Both the position numbers and the translations under genes were made by a program. The notes beneath the pieces are model-generated. The model did no database searches, had not been told where the DNA came from, and saw only the letters and a program-made list of their open reading frames with translations. This document shows, in pieces, positions 10,715-20,102 of a stretch of DNA of 64,000 nucleotides. Numbering within the stretch: the first letter of the stretch is position 1; each line of letters opens with the position of its first letter. Origin of the DNA: Kaistia sp. 32K (GTDB taxonomy: Bacteria > Pseudomonadota > Alphaproteobacteria > Rhizobiales > Kaistiaceae); contig NZ_AP024269.1 in NCBI RefSeq assembly GCF_016629525.1, positions 3,100,001 through 3,164,000 of the forward strand. The letters run 5' to 3'.

Positions 10715-10815
10715 GTCATCCCGGGCGGAGACCCGGGATCCATTCAGCTGGGTTGCCACCCACGCGAAACTCCCTTCGGCGCGGCTGGATGGATCCCTGC
10801 TTCCGCAGGGATGAC
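10715..10815. repeat. Family B intergenic repeat, copy 1
   Basis: A 101-bp element bounded by GTCATCC and GGATGAC. Each end is a hairpin (CCCGGG...CCCGGG at the left, CCCTGC...GCAGGG at the right) next to GGATCCA or TGGATCC. Related copies lie at 16298-16398, 16488-16601 and 47104-47203. It follows family A copy 2 by 46 bp. Nothing in the 10462-10844 gap looks coding. Confidence 0.85.
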
Positions 10816-10844
10816 GAGCGCGCGGAGAAGTAAAAGCCTGCCCC

Positions 10845-12092
10845 CTACCGAAACCGCAGCGGGCTGAACGGGGCCGGGTCGACGAAGGGCATCTCGCGGG
10901 TGATCAGCTCGGCCACCAGCCGCCCCGTTGCCGGGCCGAGCGTGAAGCCGAGATGGCCGTGGCCGAAATTGAGCCAGAGGCCGGGATGGCGCGGCGCCGG
11001 GCCGATGACCGGCAGCGAATCCGGCAGGCAGGGGCGCGCGCCCATCCAGGGCTCCGCCTCGATCTGGTCGCCGAGCGGGAACAGCGCCTTCACCTGCGGC
11101 AGGATGCGGCCGATCTGGACGGGCGTCGGCGGCGCGTCGCGCGCGTCGAACTCGATGCCGGAGGTGATGCGGTAGCCCTGCCGCATCGGCGTCAGCACAT
11201 AGCCATGCGCGACATCGACCACCGGCCGCTCCAGCACGGCGTCGCCGCGCGGCTTGAAATGGACGTGGTAGCCGCGCTTGACGGCGAGCGGATAGCGGTA
11301 GCCGAGCGGCTTCAGCAGATCCATCGCCCAGGGGCCGAGCGCCACGACGACGTCGGGCGCCGTGGCCTGCCGGCCGTCGATATCGACCACCCAGAGATCG
11401 TTCTCGCGCCGGAGCGTCAGCGCGTCGCCCTGCGAGATCGTGCCGCCCATCGCCTCGAACAGCCGCGCATAGGCCTTGGTGACGCCACCGGGGCTCGACA
11501 CCGACACCGTGTCCGGCCAGAACACGCCGCGCGCGAAGACGGGCGCGAGGTCCGGCTCCAGATCGGTGATCTCGTGGCCGTCGAGGATCTCGTAACGGAC
11601 GCCGAAGCGCTCGGCGAGCGCCATATGCGCCTTCGTGTCCGCCTCGAAGCCGGCGATGCTGCGATAGCCCTTGATCCAGCCGGTGCCGCGAAAGAACTCG
11701 ACCGCCCTGCCCTTGCCGGCGATCACCCCGTGCTCGCTGGCGGCATGCGAGAGCAGCGGGTTCATCGCCTCGGCGTGATACTCGATCGCGCGCGGCGACG
11801 TGCCGGCGCGAAGCCGCATCAGCCAGGGCGCGATCTTCGGCAGGAAACGCGGATTGTAGTGCAGCTCCGTTTCCTGGTTGCGGCCATATTTCCACAACGC
11901 GCTGATCTTGCGCGGGAAGACGATCGGGTAGAAGCCCTCGCGCTCGATGACGCCGGCATTGCCATAGGAGGTCGCTTCGCCAGGATCGCGCTTGTCGATC
12001 AGGGCGACGGTGCGATTGCGCTTCTGCAGGTTGAGCGCGGTCGAGACGCCGACGATGCCGGCCCCCAGCACGATCGTGTCGAACCGCTCCAT
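10845..12092 (-). CDS. FAD-dependent D-amino-acid dehydrogenase-like oxidoreductase
   Basis: A 415-residue flavoprotein of the DAO/DadA superfamily, which oxidises D-amino acids or related secondary amines. The N-terminus holds the dinucleotide fold (TIVLGAGIVGVSTALNL, then an acidic residue in VALIDKRDPG), followed by ATSYGNAGVI. The C-terminus shows WMGARPCLPDSLPVIG and GHGHLGFTLGPATGRL, the DadA-type FAD-binding end. I chose the ATG at 12092 because it starts right before the FAD motif (MERFDTIVLGAG). It stands alone and divergent from rpe. The exact substrate is uncertain. Confidence 0.85.
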   Translation of the reverse strand: MERFDTIVLGAGIVGVSTALNLQKRNRTVALIDKRDPGEATSYGNAGVIEREGFYPIVFPRKISALWKYGRNQETELHYNPRFLPKIAPWLMRLRAGTSPRAIEYHAEAMNPLLSHAASEHGVIAGKGRAVEFFRGTGWIKGYRSIAGFEADTKAHMALAERFGVRYEILDGHEITDLEPDLAPVFARGVFWPDTVSVSSPGGVTKAYARLFEAMGGTISQGDALTLRRENDLWVVDIDGRQATAPDVVVALGPWAMDLLKPLGYRYPLAVKRGYHVHFKPRGDAVLERPVVDVAHGYVLTPMRQGYRITSGIEFDARDAPPTPVQIGRILPQVKALFPLGDQIEAEPWMGARPCLPDSLPVIGPAPRHPGLWLNFGHGHLGFTLGPATGRLVAELITREMPFVDPAPFSPLRFR

Positions 12093-12250
12093 CTCGCCAT
12101 TGCCGGGAATCGCTCTGTTCCTTCCTCTCGTTGAGGGGAGTTTGCCCGTCTCGCGCCGGGCGGGCAATTGCCCCGTTCCCCCTACCGTGATACGGCCGGA
12201 TTATCCGTGACCCGGACCCGAACCAGGGTCCCGTAGCTGAAAGCAATATC

Positions 12251-12916
12251 ATGGCCGCGCCCCTGCTGATCTCGCCCTCCATCCTCGCATCGGACTTTTC
12301 CCGTCTCGGCGAAGAGGTGGCTGCGGTCGAGGCCGCCGGCGCCGACTGGATCCATCTCGACATCATGGACGGCCACTTCGTGCCGAACATCACCTTCGGC
12401 CCGCCGGTCGTGCGCGCGCTGCGGCCGCTGACCAAGGCGGTGTTCGACGTGCACCTGATGATCACGCCGGCCGACCCCTATCTGGCCGAGTTCGCGGAAG
12501 CCGGCGCCGACCTGATCACCGTCCATGCCGAGGCCGGCCCGCATCTCCACCGCTCGCTGCAGACGATCCGCAATCTCGGCAAGAAGGCCGGCGTCGCGCT
12601 GAACCCGTCGACGCCCGAAAGCGCCATCGCCTATGTGCTCGACATGGTCGATCTCGTGCTGGTCATGAGCGTCAATCCGGGCTTCGGCGGCCAGAGCTTC
12701 ATCCCCGAGGCGGTCGACAAGGTCGCCCGCGTCCGGGCGATGCTCGGCGACCGTCCGGTCCATATCGAGGTCGACGGCGGCGTGACGCCCGCCACCGCCC
12801 CGGCGCTGGTCAGCGCCGGCGCCGACGTCCTGGTCGCCGGATCCTCCGTGTTCAAGGGCGGCCCCGCCGCCTATGCCGCGAACATCGCCGCCATCCGCTC
12901 TTCGACGCGCGCCTGA
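12251..12916 (+). CDS. rpe: Ribulose-phosphate 3-epimerase
   Basis: Interconverts ribulose 5-phosphate and xylulose 5-phosphate in the pentose phosphate pathway. The 221-residue TIM barrel shows the family signatures [14 protein letters not shown], the metal-binding [31 protein letters not shown] and VDGGV. The metal and catalytic residues (His and Asp of HLDIMDG, His of DVHLM, Asp of EVDGG) are all present. Length is normal. The DUF2259 gene follows after 28 bases, probably in one transcript. Confidence 0.97.
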   Translation: MAAPLLISPSILASDFSRLGEEVAAVEAAGADWIHLDIMDGHFVPNITFGPPVVRALRPLTKAVFDVHLMITPADPYLAEFAEAGADLITVHAEAGPHLHRSLQTIRNLGKKAGVALNPSTPESAIAYVLDMVDLVLVMSVNPGFGGQSFIPEAVDKVARVRAMLGDRPVHIEVDGGVTPATAPALVSAGADVLVAGSSVFKGGPAAYAANIAAIRSSTRA

Positions 12917-12944
12917 TCCGCCAGAAACCAAGGGAAGACCGTCC

Positions 12945-13655
12945 ATGCGCAGCCTTGCCCTCGCCCTCCTGCTCTCCGCCGCCGCGCTGGCGGCGCCGGC
13001 CCATGCGGGCGATTTCGCGGAGCGGACCCTCCTCGGCTTCTCCGCCGATGGCGACCGCTTCGCCTTCGAGGAGTTCGGCGTCCAGGACGGCTCGGGCTTC
13101 CCCTATGCCAACATCTTCGTCGTCGACACGACCCGCGATAGCTGGGTCGACGGCACGCCGATCCGCGTCCGTCTCGACGACGAGGCGCAGGGCATCGCCG
13201 CCGCGCGGCAGCAGGCGGCCGAGAAGGCCGCGCCGCATCTGAAGACGATCGTTGAGCCCGGTCGGCTCCTCGCCTCCAACCCGATCACCGAGGTTGGCCC
13301 CGATCCCTACAAGGTCGTCTTCAAGCGCCACCCGGTACAGCAACTGCCCGGCCCGGATCTGACGCTCGAGCTGGAGACAATCCCGCTCGCCGCGCCCGGC
13401 AACGACGATCCCGCCTACAAGACCCAAGGCTTCCGCCTCGTGCTGAAGACGGAGGACGGCACGACGGTCCTGCATGAGGACAAGGCGCTGCCGCCGAGCC
13501 GCGGCACGGTGCTGGATTATCGCATCCACGATGTCGTGATCCACCAGCCCTTCGGCCAGCCGGCGACGCTCGTCGTGCTGCTGCAGGTGCTGACGCGCGG
13601 CTTCGAGGGTCCGGACGGTGGCTATCTGGCGGTGACGGCGAAGCTTCCCGCCTGA
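12945..13655 (+). CDS. DUF2259 secreted protein
   Basis: A 236-residue protein with a signal peptide ending at APAHA-GDFAE. The mature part opens with RTLLGFSADGDRFAFEEFGVQDGSG, which I associate with DUF2259, a family of predicted secreted alphaproteobacterial proteins of unknown function. It probably acts in the periplasm. The ATG at 12945 follows AAGGGAAGA. The spacing to rpe suggests co-transcription, though no functional tie is evident. Confidence 0.8.
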   Translation: MRSLALALLLSAAALAAPAHAGDFAERTLLGFSADGDRFAFEEFGVQDGSGFPYANIFVVDTTRDSWVDGTPIRVRLDDEAQGIAAARQQAAEKAAPHLKTIVEPGRLLASNPITEVGPDPYKVVFKRHPVQQLPGPDLTLELETIPLAAPGNDDPAYKTQGFRLVLKTEDGTTVLHEDKALPPSRGTVLDYRIHDVVIHQPFGQPATLVVLLQVLTRGFEGPDGGYLAVTAKLPA

Positions 13656-13722
13656 ACCGGGGCGGGAACGCTCGCGCGGATCGGCCGTTGGGGTGGCGGG
13701 GCTCTCTGAGGAGGACCGCTTC

Positions 13723-14049
13723 ATGTCGCAGTCCCGACACCTGAAAGACGAACCGCGCCGCCACCCCCGGATGGTGGCGCTCGGTACGATCCTCGGCGCA
13801 TCCGCGCTCTTTCTCCTCTTTGCGACGCCGGCCATCGCCGAAGATCTCGTCCTGACCCAGGACGCCGAGGTTCCGCCGCCCGTCGTCGAGGCGCCGCCCC
13901 CGCCGGCGCCTCCGCCGCCCGGATGCGCGAAGACCACGCTGCGCACCGAGAACGACGCCGGCACGACGGTCCAGACGCGGACCGACTGCCCGCCCGTGCT
14001 GCCTCCCGACGAGCCGCTGCCGCCTCCGCCTCCGCCGCCGCTTCAATAG
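13723..14049 (+). CDS. Small proline-rich membrane-anchored or secreted protein
   Basis: A 108-residue protein I do not recognise. After a basic N-terminus there is one hydrophobic stretch (about residues 18-38, ending FATPAIAE), a signal peptide or anchor. The rest is rich in Pro (PPPPAPPPP, and a Pro run before the end), with one CAKTTLRTEN...TDCPP pair of Cys. GAGGAGG precedes the ATG at 13723; the frame remains open to 13693. Low complexity makes homology unreliable, but the signal peptide and ribosome binding site favour a real gene. Confidence 0.6.
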   Translation: MSQSRHLKDEPRRHPRMVALGTILGASALFLLFATPAIAEDLVLTQDAEVPPPVVEAPPPPAPPPPGCAKTTLRTENDAGTTVQTRTDCPPVLPPDEPLPPPPPPPLQ

Positions 14050-14068
14050 GCAGGCGATCGGGTTGTTC

Positions 14069-14115
14069 GGGCCCTCTCGCTCTGTTAGACCCCGGGGCGA
14101 AAACTGAGAGGGCCC
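14069..14115 (+). promoter_or_regulatory. Inverted repeat covering the purB ribosome binding site
   Basis: A perfect ten-base inverted repeat: GGGCCCTCTC at 14069-14078 and GAGAGGGCCC at 14106-14115, with a 27-base loop. The second arm contains the GAGAGG ribosome binding site of purB, whose ATG is at 14120. If transcription starts upstream of the first arm, the hairpin would hide the binding site. It might instead end the preceding gene's transcript, but no T run follows. Confidence 0.6.
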
Positions 14116-14119
14116 GCCA

Positions 14120-15427
<1,308 letters not shown>

Positions 15428-15458
15428 AGCTTCGGCAAGACGAAGCTTGAGCTTATGG

Positions 15459-15493
15459 CAGGCGCCCTTATCTCTAGGGCGCCTGTTTTGTTT
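15459..15493 (+). terminator. Rho-independent terminator after purB
   Basis: A perfect ten-base stem (CAGGCGCCCT at 15459-15468 with AGGGCGCCTG at 15476-15485), a seven-base loop and TTTTGTTT. It lies between purB and the glutathione peroxidase gene. Confidence 0.92.
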
Positions 15494-15519
15494 CATGCCC
15501 CGACAACCGAGGTCCGAAC

Positions 15520-15996
15520 ATGCCCTCCCCGCTCTATGACATCCCCGTCGACCGCATCGACGGCAGCCAGGCTTCGCTCGGCGACTATGCCGGGCGCGTC
15601 CTGCTCGTCGTCAACGTCGCCTCGAAATGCGGGCTGACGCCGCAATATGACGGGCTCGAGGCCCTCTACCGGACCTACAAGGACAAGGGCCTGACCGTCG
15701 TCGGCTTCCCCGCCAACAACTTTGCTGGCCAGGAGCCGGGCTCGAACGCCGAGATCCAGGATTTCTGCCGCCTGACCTATGGCGTCGATTTCCCGATGTT
15801 CGCCAAGATCTCGGTCAAGGGTGACGATCGTCATCCGCTCTACGACGCGCTCGCCGGCGACCAGGACATCAGCTGGAATTTCGAGAAATTCCTGATCGGC
15901 CGCGACGGCGCCGTCGTCGCCCGCTTCGCCCCGAAGACGGAACCGCAGGATCCGGCAATCGTGGAAGCGATCGAGACGGAACTGTCGAAGAACTGA
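15520..15996 (+). CDS. Glutathione peroxidase (Cys type)
   Basis: Reduces hydrogen peroxide and organic peroxides with glutathione or thioredoxin. The 158-residue thioredoxin-fold protein has the catalytic Cys in VNVASKCGLTPQY (about residue 38), then GFPANNFAGQEPG with the conserved Gln, and ISWNFEKFLIGRDG with the Trp and Asn. A second Cys in DFCRLTYGV fits the resolving Cys of thioredoxin-dependent bacterial enzymes. There is no signal peptide, so it is cytoplasmic. GAGG precedes the ATG. Confidence 0.93.
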   Translation: MPSPLYDIPVDRIDGSQASLGDYAGRVLLVVNVASKCGLTPQYDGLEALYRTYKDKGLTVVGFPANNFAGQEPGSNAEIQDFCRLTYGVDFPMFAKISVKGDDRHPLYDALAGDQDISWNFEKFLIGRDGAVVARFAPKTEPQDPAIVEAIETELSKN

Positions 15997-16069
15997 AGAC
16001 TGCGGGTTTGCTTCAAGGCGGATCCCGTTTGCCCTGGAGCTCCTAGCGATTCTTCACCTCTCCCTGAGG

Positions 16070-16252
16070 CAGCATGGCTGTCCGGCAGCCATGCTGCCTC
16101 GATTTCCATCATCCTGGGGTGGCCGAGCGCAGCTCGGGCCTCGAAGGACGCAGGTGTCGGGACCAATTCATCTATGGCACGACCTCTGTGCGTGCTTCGA
16201 GACGGCCCTGCGGGCCTCCTCTGCATGATGAGGTGGTGCTCTGCAAAGGTCT
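16070..16252. repeat. Family C-like element inserted in a family A palindrome
   Basis: A 183-bp segment splits what would be one CTCTCCCTGAGGGAGAG palindrome. CCTGAGG occurs at both junctions (16063-16069 and 16253-16259), like a 7-bp target-site duplication. The insert begins with a perfect hairpin (CAGCATGGCTG/CAGCCATGCTG). It holds inverted arms beginning CATCATCC and ending GCATGATGAGG, with CTCGGGCCTCGAAGG facing GCTTCGAGACGGCC. Confidence 0.7.
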
Positions 16253-16297
16253 CCTGAGGGAGAGGCAAATTGGCTCCGCCCTCGCCCCACCCTGCCC

Positions 16298-16398
16298 GTC
16301 ATCCCTGCAAAAGCAGGGATCCATGCCGCCGCGGTCTGAGGCGCTTCACGCGTCAACCAACCCGGATGAATGGATCCCGGCTCGGAGGCCGGGATGAC
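16298..16398. repeat. Family B intergenic repeat, copy 2
   Basis: A 101-bp element, GTCATCC...GGATGAC, with end hairpins CCCTGC...GCAGGG and CCCGGC...GCCGGG. It lies in the 690-bp gap between glutathione peroxidase and aqpZ, which otherwise holds only repeats. A diverged second copy follows after 89 bp. Confidence 0.85.
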
Positions 16399-16487
16399 GG
16401 CGAGCGTGGGGCTCGCGGCCGTACCCTCAAGACAAGGGCCCCTCTCTTCACCTTTGAATTCATAAGGTGATGCAGCCCACCCTGCCC

Positions 16488-16601
16488 GTCATCCTCGCGA
16501 AGGCGAGGATCCATGCAGCCGCGGTCTGAGGCGTTTCACGCGTCAACCGACCCGGATGAATGGATCCAGCCGAATGGATCCCGGGTCAAGCCCGGGATGA
16601 C
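16488..16601. repeat. Family B intergenic repeat, copy 3
   Basis: Its inner part nearly repeats that of copy 2 (GCCGCGGTCTGAGGCG, CACGCGTCAACC, GGATGAATGGATCC), and even the flanking CAGCCCACCCTGCCC/CGCCCCACCCTGCCC and AAGACAAGGGC are shared. So the two copies arose by local duplication of about 190 bp. This copy has an extra CCGAATGGATC step before its right-hand hairpin. Confidence 0.85.
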
Positions 16602-16645
16602 GGCGAGTGTGGGGCTCGCCGCCGTGCCCTGAAGACAAGGGCGTG

Positions 16646-16681
16646 GAGCCTTTCATCGCTTCCGGGAACGATGAAAGGCTC
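16646..16681. repeat. Family D hairpin near the aqpZ 3' end
   Basis: A 13-base perfect stem (GAGCCTTTCATCG/CGATGAAAGGCTC) with a ten-base loop that is itself partly self-complementary. Related hairpins lie at 18295-18330 and 49115-49150. It lies just past the aqpZ stop codon and could stabilise or end that transcript, though no T run follows. Confidence 0.75.
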
Positions 16682-16686
16682 GAGGG

Positions 16687-17418
16687 TCAGGAACGGGCCC
16701 GGGCGGGGGTCCCGTTTTCCTGATCGGCGCCGCCATAGAGGATGCCGGCGCGATAGACGAGGCCGGCGAGCGCCGCGCCGAGGAACGGCGCCAGGATGAA
16801 CAGCCAGAGCTGAGACAGCGCCGTGCCGCCGGCGAACAGCGCCGGGCCGAGGCTGCGGGCCGGATTGACCGAGACACCGGTGACGTTGATGCCGACGATG
16901 TGGATCATCACCAGCGTCAGGCCGATGGCGAGGCCGGCGAAGTGATGCGGCACCAGCCGGTGCGTCACGCCGAGGATGACGACCAGGAAGATGAAGGTCG
17001 CGACCACCTCGAAGATGAACGCCGATGTGAGGTTGTATTCGCCGAGATAGCCGGGGCCCCAGCCATTGGTGCCCATGCCGCCTTCCCAGCCGGATGCCTT
17101 GCCCTTCATGATGATGAAGAGAACCAGCGCGCCGACGATGGCGCCGGCGACCTGCGCGATCACATAGGTGATGAAATCGCCGACATTGATGCGGCCGGCG
17201 ATGAGCGCGCCGAGGCTGACGGCCGGATTGACGTGACAGCCGGAGATCGGCCCGATCGCATAGGCCATGGCGACGATCGCCAGACCGAACGAGAACGCGA
17301 TGCCGAGAACGCCGACCGTGCCGGCGCCGGCGATCGTGGGACCGGCGATGACGGCCGCGCCGCAACCAAACAGGACGAGCGTGAAGGTTCCGATAAACTC
17401 TGCAATTGCCTTTTGCAT
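16687..17418 (-). CDS. aqpZ: Aquaporin Z
   Basis: Inner-membrane water channel of 243 residues with six membrane segments and two half-helices. Both NPA boxes are intact: GCHVNPAVS (Asn about residue 64) and GVSVNPARSLGPA. The selectivity filter fits AqpZ: His in the region after HIVGINV and Arg after the second NPA. The N-terminus MQKAIAEFIGTFTLVLFGCG is typical. The short C-terminal tail with GGADQENG is not conserved. The gene is monocistronic between repeat-rich gaps, so its regulation is not visible. Confidence 0.95.
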   Translation of the reverse strand: MQKAIAEFIGTFTLVLFGCGAAVIAGPTIAGAGTVGVLGIAFSFGLAIVAMAYAIGPISGCHVNPAVSLGALIAGRINVGDFITYVIAQVAGAIVGALVLFIIMKGKASGWEGGMGTNGWGPGYLGEYNLTSAFIFEVVATFIFLVVILGVTHRLVPHHFAGLAIGLTLVMIHIVGINVTGVSVNPARSLGPALFAGGTALSQLWLFILAPFLGAALAGLVYRAGILYGGADQENGTPARARS

Positions 17419-17495
17419 GTGTAAGTTCCCCGAGACAGCCGAATCACTGCCGGGAAAAGGTACGCCGGAACTTCAACTTGTAAAATGGCTCGGAA

Positions 17496-18269
17496 CTACT
17501 CGGCTCTCGCTTCGTCAAGCATCGTAGCGGCACCCAGACGGAAATACATGCCGTCTGTGCCGAGTGCGATGAAATCATAGCCAAGCTCACGGTACTGCTT
17601 GGCCTGTCCTCCCGTTATGGCGAAGATGCCGACGAGCTTGCCCGCCGCGCGGGCACGGCGCAGCACGTCGGCCGCCGCCGCCTGGTTGTCGGGGCGCATC
17701 GGATCGACGTTCTGGCCGTCGGAAAGCGCGATCGAGAGGTCGGACGGTCCGATGAAGACGGCGTCGATGCCCGGCACCTCGAGGATCTCGTCGAGCGCCG
17801 CCAGCGCGGCGCGCGTCTCGATCATGGCGAAGGTGACCGTCTCGGCGTTGGTATCACGCAGGAAGGCGGAGCCGTCCGAGGCGCCGGCGAGCTGCATGGC
17901 GCGGACCGGGCCCCAGCTGCGCTCGCCGAGCGGCTGGTACTTGGCGGCAGCGGCAAAGGCGCGTGCGTCGTCGGCGGAATTGATCATCGGCGCGATGATG
18001 GCGCTGGCGCCCATGTCGAGCGCGCGGCTCGCCATGGCGAAATCGCCGACAGGGATGCGCACGATGGCAGGCACGCCGGCGAGCGCGATGGCGCCGATGC
18101 CGTGCATGACGCTGACGGGATCATGCAAGCCGTGCTGCATGTCCAGCGTCACGCAGTCAAAGCCGGCGCGCGCCGAATATTCGGCGATCAGCGGCTCCGG
18201 GGTCGCGATCCACGCGGTGAGGCACGTGCCGCGCGAACGGAGCACCGAAACAAGGGAGGGTAACGCCAT
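17496..18269 (-). CDS. HpcH/HpaI-type 2-oxo acid aldolase
   Basis: A class II aldolase of about 257 residues that should cleave or form 2-keto-3-deoxy sugar acids or 4-hydroxy-2-oxoheptanedioate, using a divalent metal. Visible features are CVTLDMQHGLHD (catalytic His), AIVRIPVGD (Arg), MIETRAAL (metal-binding Glu) and FIGPSDLSIALSDG (metal-binding Asp). I chose ATG 18269, which follows GGAG and starts MALPSLVSVLRSRG; the open frame extends to 18332 within a family D repeat. No catabolic partners are nearby, so the substrate is unknown. Confidence 0.85.
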   Translation of the reverse strand: MALPSLVSVLRSRGTCLTAWIATPEPLIAEYSARAGFDCVTLDMQHGLHDPVSVMHGIGAIALAGVPAIVRIPVGDFAMASRALDMGASAIIAPMINSADDARAFAAAAKYQPLGERSWGPVRAMQLAGASDGSAFLRDTNAETVTFAMIETRAALAALDEILEVPGIDAVFIGPSDLSIALSDGQNVDPMRPDNQAAAADVLRRARAAGKLVGIFAITGGQAKQYRELGYDFIALGTDGMYFRLGAATMLDEARAE

Positions 18270-18294
18270 TTTCCGGAGCTCCGAAGGGCAGGAA

Positions 18295-18380
18295 GGAGCC
18301 TTCATCGCTTCACGGAACGATGAGGGCTCCAAGTATTGGTCTCGTCGCGTTTTCGCGACGCGAACCGGTACTCGCTCGAA
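18295..18380. repeat. Family D repeat, copy 2 (hairpin plus rhizobial-type tail)
   Basis: The hairpin GGAGCCTTCATCG/CGATGAGGGCTCC (18295-18330, one G-U pair) is followed by a tail with CGCGTTTTCGCGACGCGAACCGG and CTCGCTCGAAGGGC. I recall a similar tail as widespread intergenic sequence in rhizobia. It separates the aldolase start from the DUF1476 stop. Confidence 0.7.
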
Positions 18381-18385
18381 GGGCT

Positions 18386-18709
18386 TTAGCCTTCGGCCTT
18401 GATCTGGGCTACGGCAGCCGACAGCAGCTCGGCCATCGTGCGCTCGATCTCGTGGTCCGACTGCTTGACGCCGGCCTCGTCGAAATCCTTGCGGATCTTG
18501 CGGAACACGTCCCGGTCGCCGGCTTCCTCGAAATCGGCTGCCACAACGTCCGACGAATAGGCCTCGGCGTCCGCGCCGGTCTTGCCGAGCAGCTCCGCCG
18601 CCCAGAGGCCCAGCATCTTGTTGCGCCGGGCGACGGCCTTGAACTGCAGCGCCTGATCCAGGGCGAAGCGATTCTCAAAGGCGTCCTTGCGCTGATCGAA
18701 CGTCGTCAT
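18386..18709 (-). CDS. DUF1476 protein, F1Fo-ATPase zeta-type inhibitor
   Basis: A 107-residue helical protein starting MTTFDQRKDAFENRFALDQALQF in pieces, with ARRNKMLGLWAAELLGKTG and DFEEAGDRDVFRKIRKDF. This is the DUF1476 family. Its Paracoccus denitrificans member is the zeta subunit, which binds the F1 motor and blocks wasteful ATP hydrolysis. The N-terminal 15 or so residues are the inhibitory part in that protein. No ATP synthase genes are nearby, which is usual. It is divergent from purC. Confidence 0.88.
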   Translation of the reverse strand: MTTFDQRKDAFENRFALDQALQFKAVARRNKMLGLWAAELLGKTGADAEAYSSDVVAADFEEAGDRDVFRKIRKDFDEAGVKQSDHEIERTMAELLSAAVAQIKAEG

Positions 18710-18999
18710 AGGGAAGTATCTCCACTCATCAACTTGTTGGCGGTACCATGATATGGGCCTTGCATATCGCCGTCACCACCCCAAATCACCAGAGCACCGA
18801 AAGGGAAGCGCGTGGCTTGGATTGTGCCTTGGTTTGCCCAAAGCGTCGCATTTATCCGTCATTGTGAATTGGCGAGTGATCGAGTAGGTTCACGCCGCGC
18901 AAACGACCTCGCAGAGTCGGTTGGCAAAGCTTCGCCGCGGCGAATCCCTGACATTGGAACCCCGGCTGTATGGATTTCCTCAAACCACGGTATGTGCCC

Positions 19000-19767
19000 A
19001 TGAACCGTCGTCGGCGCATCTATGAAGGCAAGGGCAAGATCCTTTTCGAAGGACCGGAGCCCGGGACGCTGATCCAGTTCTTCAAAGACGATGCGACTGC
19101 CTTCAACAACAAGAAGCATGAAATCGTTGACGGGAAAGGCGTGTTGAACAACCGCATTTCCGAGCACATTTTCACGCATCTGAACCGGATGGGCATTCCG
19201 ACGCATTTCATCCGTCGGTTGAATATGCGCGAGCAGCTGATCCGCGAAGTCGAGATCATCCCGCTTGAGGTCGTCGTCCGCAACGTCGCCGCCGGCTCGC
19301 TGGCCAAGCGCCTCGGCCTCGAGGAAGGCACGGTTCTGCCGCGCTCGATCATCGAGTTCTACTACAAGGCCGACGCGCTCGACGACCCGATGGTCTCGGA
19401 AGAGCACATCACGGCCTTCGGCTGGGCGACGCCGCAGGAAATCGACGACATCATGGCGCTCGCCATCCGCGTCAACGACTTCCTGTCCGGCCTCTTCCTC
19501 GGCGCCGGCATCCAGCTCGTCGATTTCAAGATCGAGTGCGGCCGCCTCTGGGAAGCCGACATGATGCGGATCGTCGTCGCCGACGAGATCTCGCCCGATT
19601 CGTGCCGGCTCTGGGACGTGCAGACCCAGAACAAGCTGGACAAGGACCGCTTCCGCCGCGACATGGGCGGCCTCGTCGAGGCCTACCAGGAAGTTGCGCG
19701 CCGGCTCGGCATCCTGACCGAAGAGCAGGAGCGACCGCAGGGCGGCGGGCCTGTTCTCGTGCAGTGA
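19000..19767 (+). CDS. purC: Phosphoribosylaminoimidazole-succinocarboxamide synthase
   Basis: Makes SAICAR from CAIR, aspartate and ATP in purine synthesis. Signatures are [51 protein letters not shown] and [10 protein letters not shown] with [12 protein letters not shown]. The 255-residue form beginning [10 protein letters not shown] matches most alphaproteobacterial orthologues. An in-frame ATG at 18970 would add ten residues. It heads the purC-purS-purQ-(VOC)-purL run. The 290-bp upstream region holds no other gene and must carry the promoter. Confidence 0.96.
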   Translation: MNRRRRIYEGKGKILFEGPEPGTLIQFFKDDATAFNNKKHEIVDGKGVLNNRISEHIFTHLNRMGIPTHFIRRLNMREQLIREVEIIPLEVVVRNVAAGSLAKRLGLEEGTVLPRSIIEFYYKADALDDPMVSEEHITAFGWATPQEIDDIMALAIRVNDFLSGLFLGAGIQLVDFKIECGRLWEADMMRIVVADEISPDSCRLWDVQTQNKLDKDRFRRDMGGLVEAYQEVARRLGILTEEQERPQGGGPVLVQ

Positions 19768-19780
19768 AATATCGTTTATG

Positions 19781-19809
19781 GCAACGGCCGCCGCGAGGCG
19801 GCCGTTTGC
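19781..19809 (+). terminator. Hairpin between purC and purS
   Basis: A strong stem (AACGGCCGCC/GGCGGCCGTT with a GCGA tetraloop) lies between purC and purS. It is followed by TGCATTTC rather than a real T run. It could be a weak terminator or attenuator that lowers purS-purQ expression, or an RNA-stability element. Confidence 0.6.
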
Positions 19810-19840
19810 ATTTCTGGATCCATCCCGACTGGAGTTATCG

Positions 19841-20083
19841 ATGAAGGCCCGTGTCACCGTCACCCTGAAGAACGGCGTTCTGGATCCCCAGGGCAAGGCC
19901 ATCGAAGGCGCGCTCGGCGCGTTGGGCTTCGCCGGCATCGGCAGCGTGCGCCAGGGCAAGGTCTTCGACATCGAGGTCGAAGGCACCGACGCCGCCAAGG
20001 CGAAGACGGAGCTCGAGGCCATGGCCGCCAAGCTGCTGGCCAATACGGTCATCGAGAATTATCGGGTCGAGATCGTCGACTGA
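19841..20083 (+). CDS. purS: FGAM synthase subunit PurS
   Basis: The small subunit of the three-part formylglycinamidine synthase (PurS-PurQ-PurL), which helps channel ammonia from PurQ to PurL. It has 80 residues. [20 protein letters not shown] and [17 protein letters not shown] are standard, as is the C-terminal [11 protein letters not shown]. The ATG follows a hairpin and a weak GGAG site. purQ starts 19 bases later. Its presence fits the small-type purL in this window. Confidence 0.96.
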   Translation: MKARVTVTLKNGVLDPQGKAIEGALGALGFAGIGSVRQGKVFDIEVEGTDAAKAKTELEAMAAKLLANTVIENYRVEIVD

Positions 20084-20102
20084 GCTACGAGGGACACCAC
20101 CG

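Noticed and set aside
16250-16680. Dense palindromes as a possible replication origin or phage attachment site
   Set aside because: All of them belong to dispersed repeat families found elsewhere in the window; no DnaA boxes, integrase or tRNA are present.
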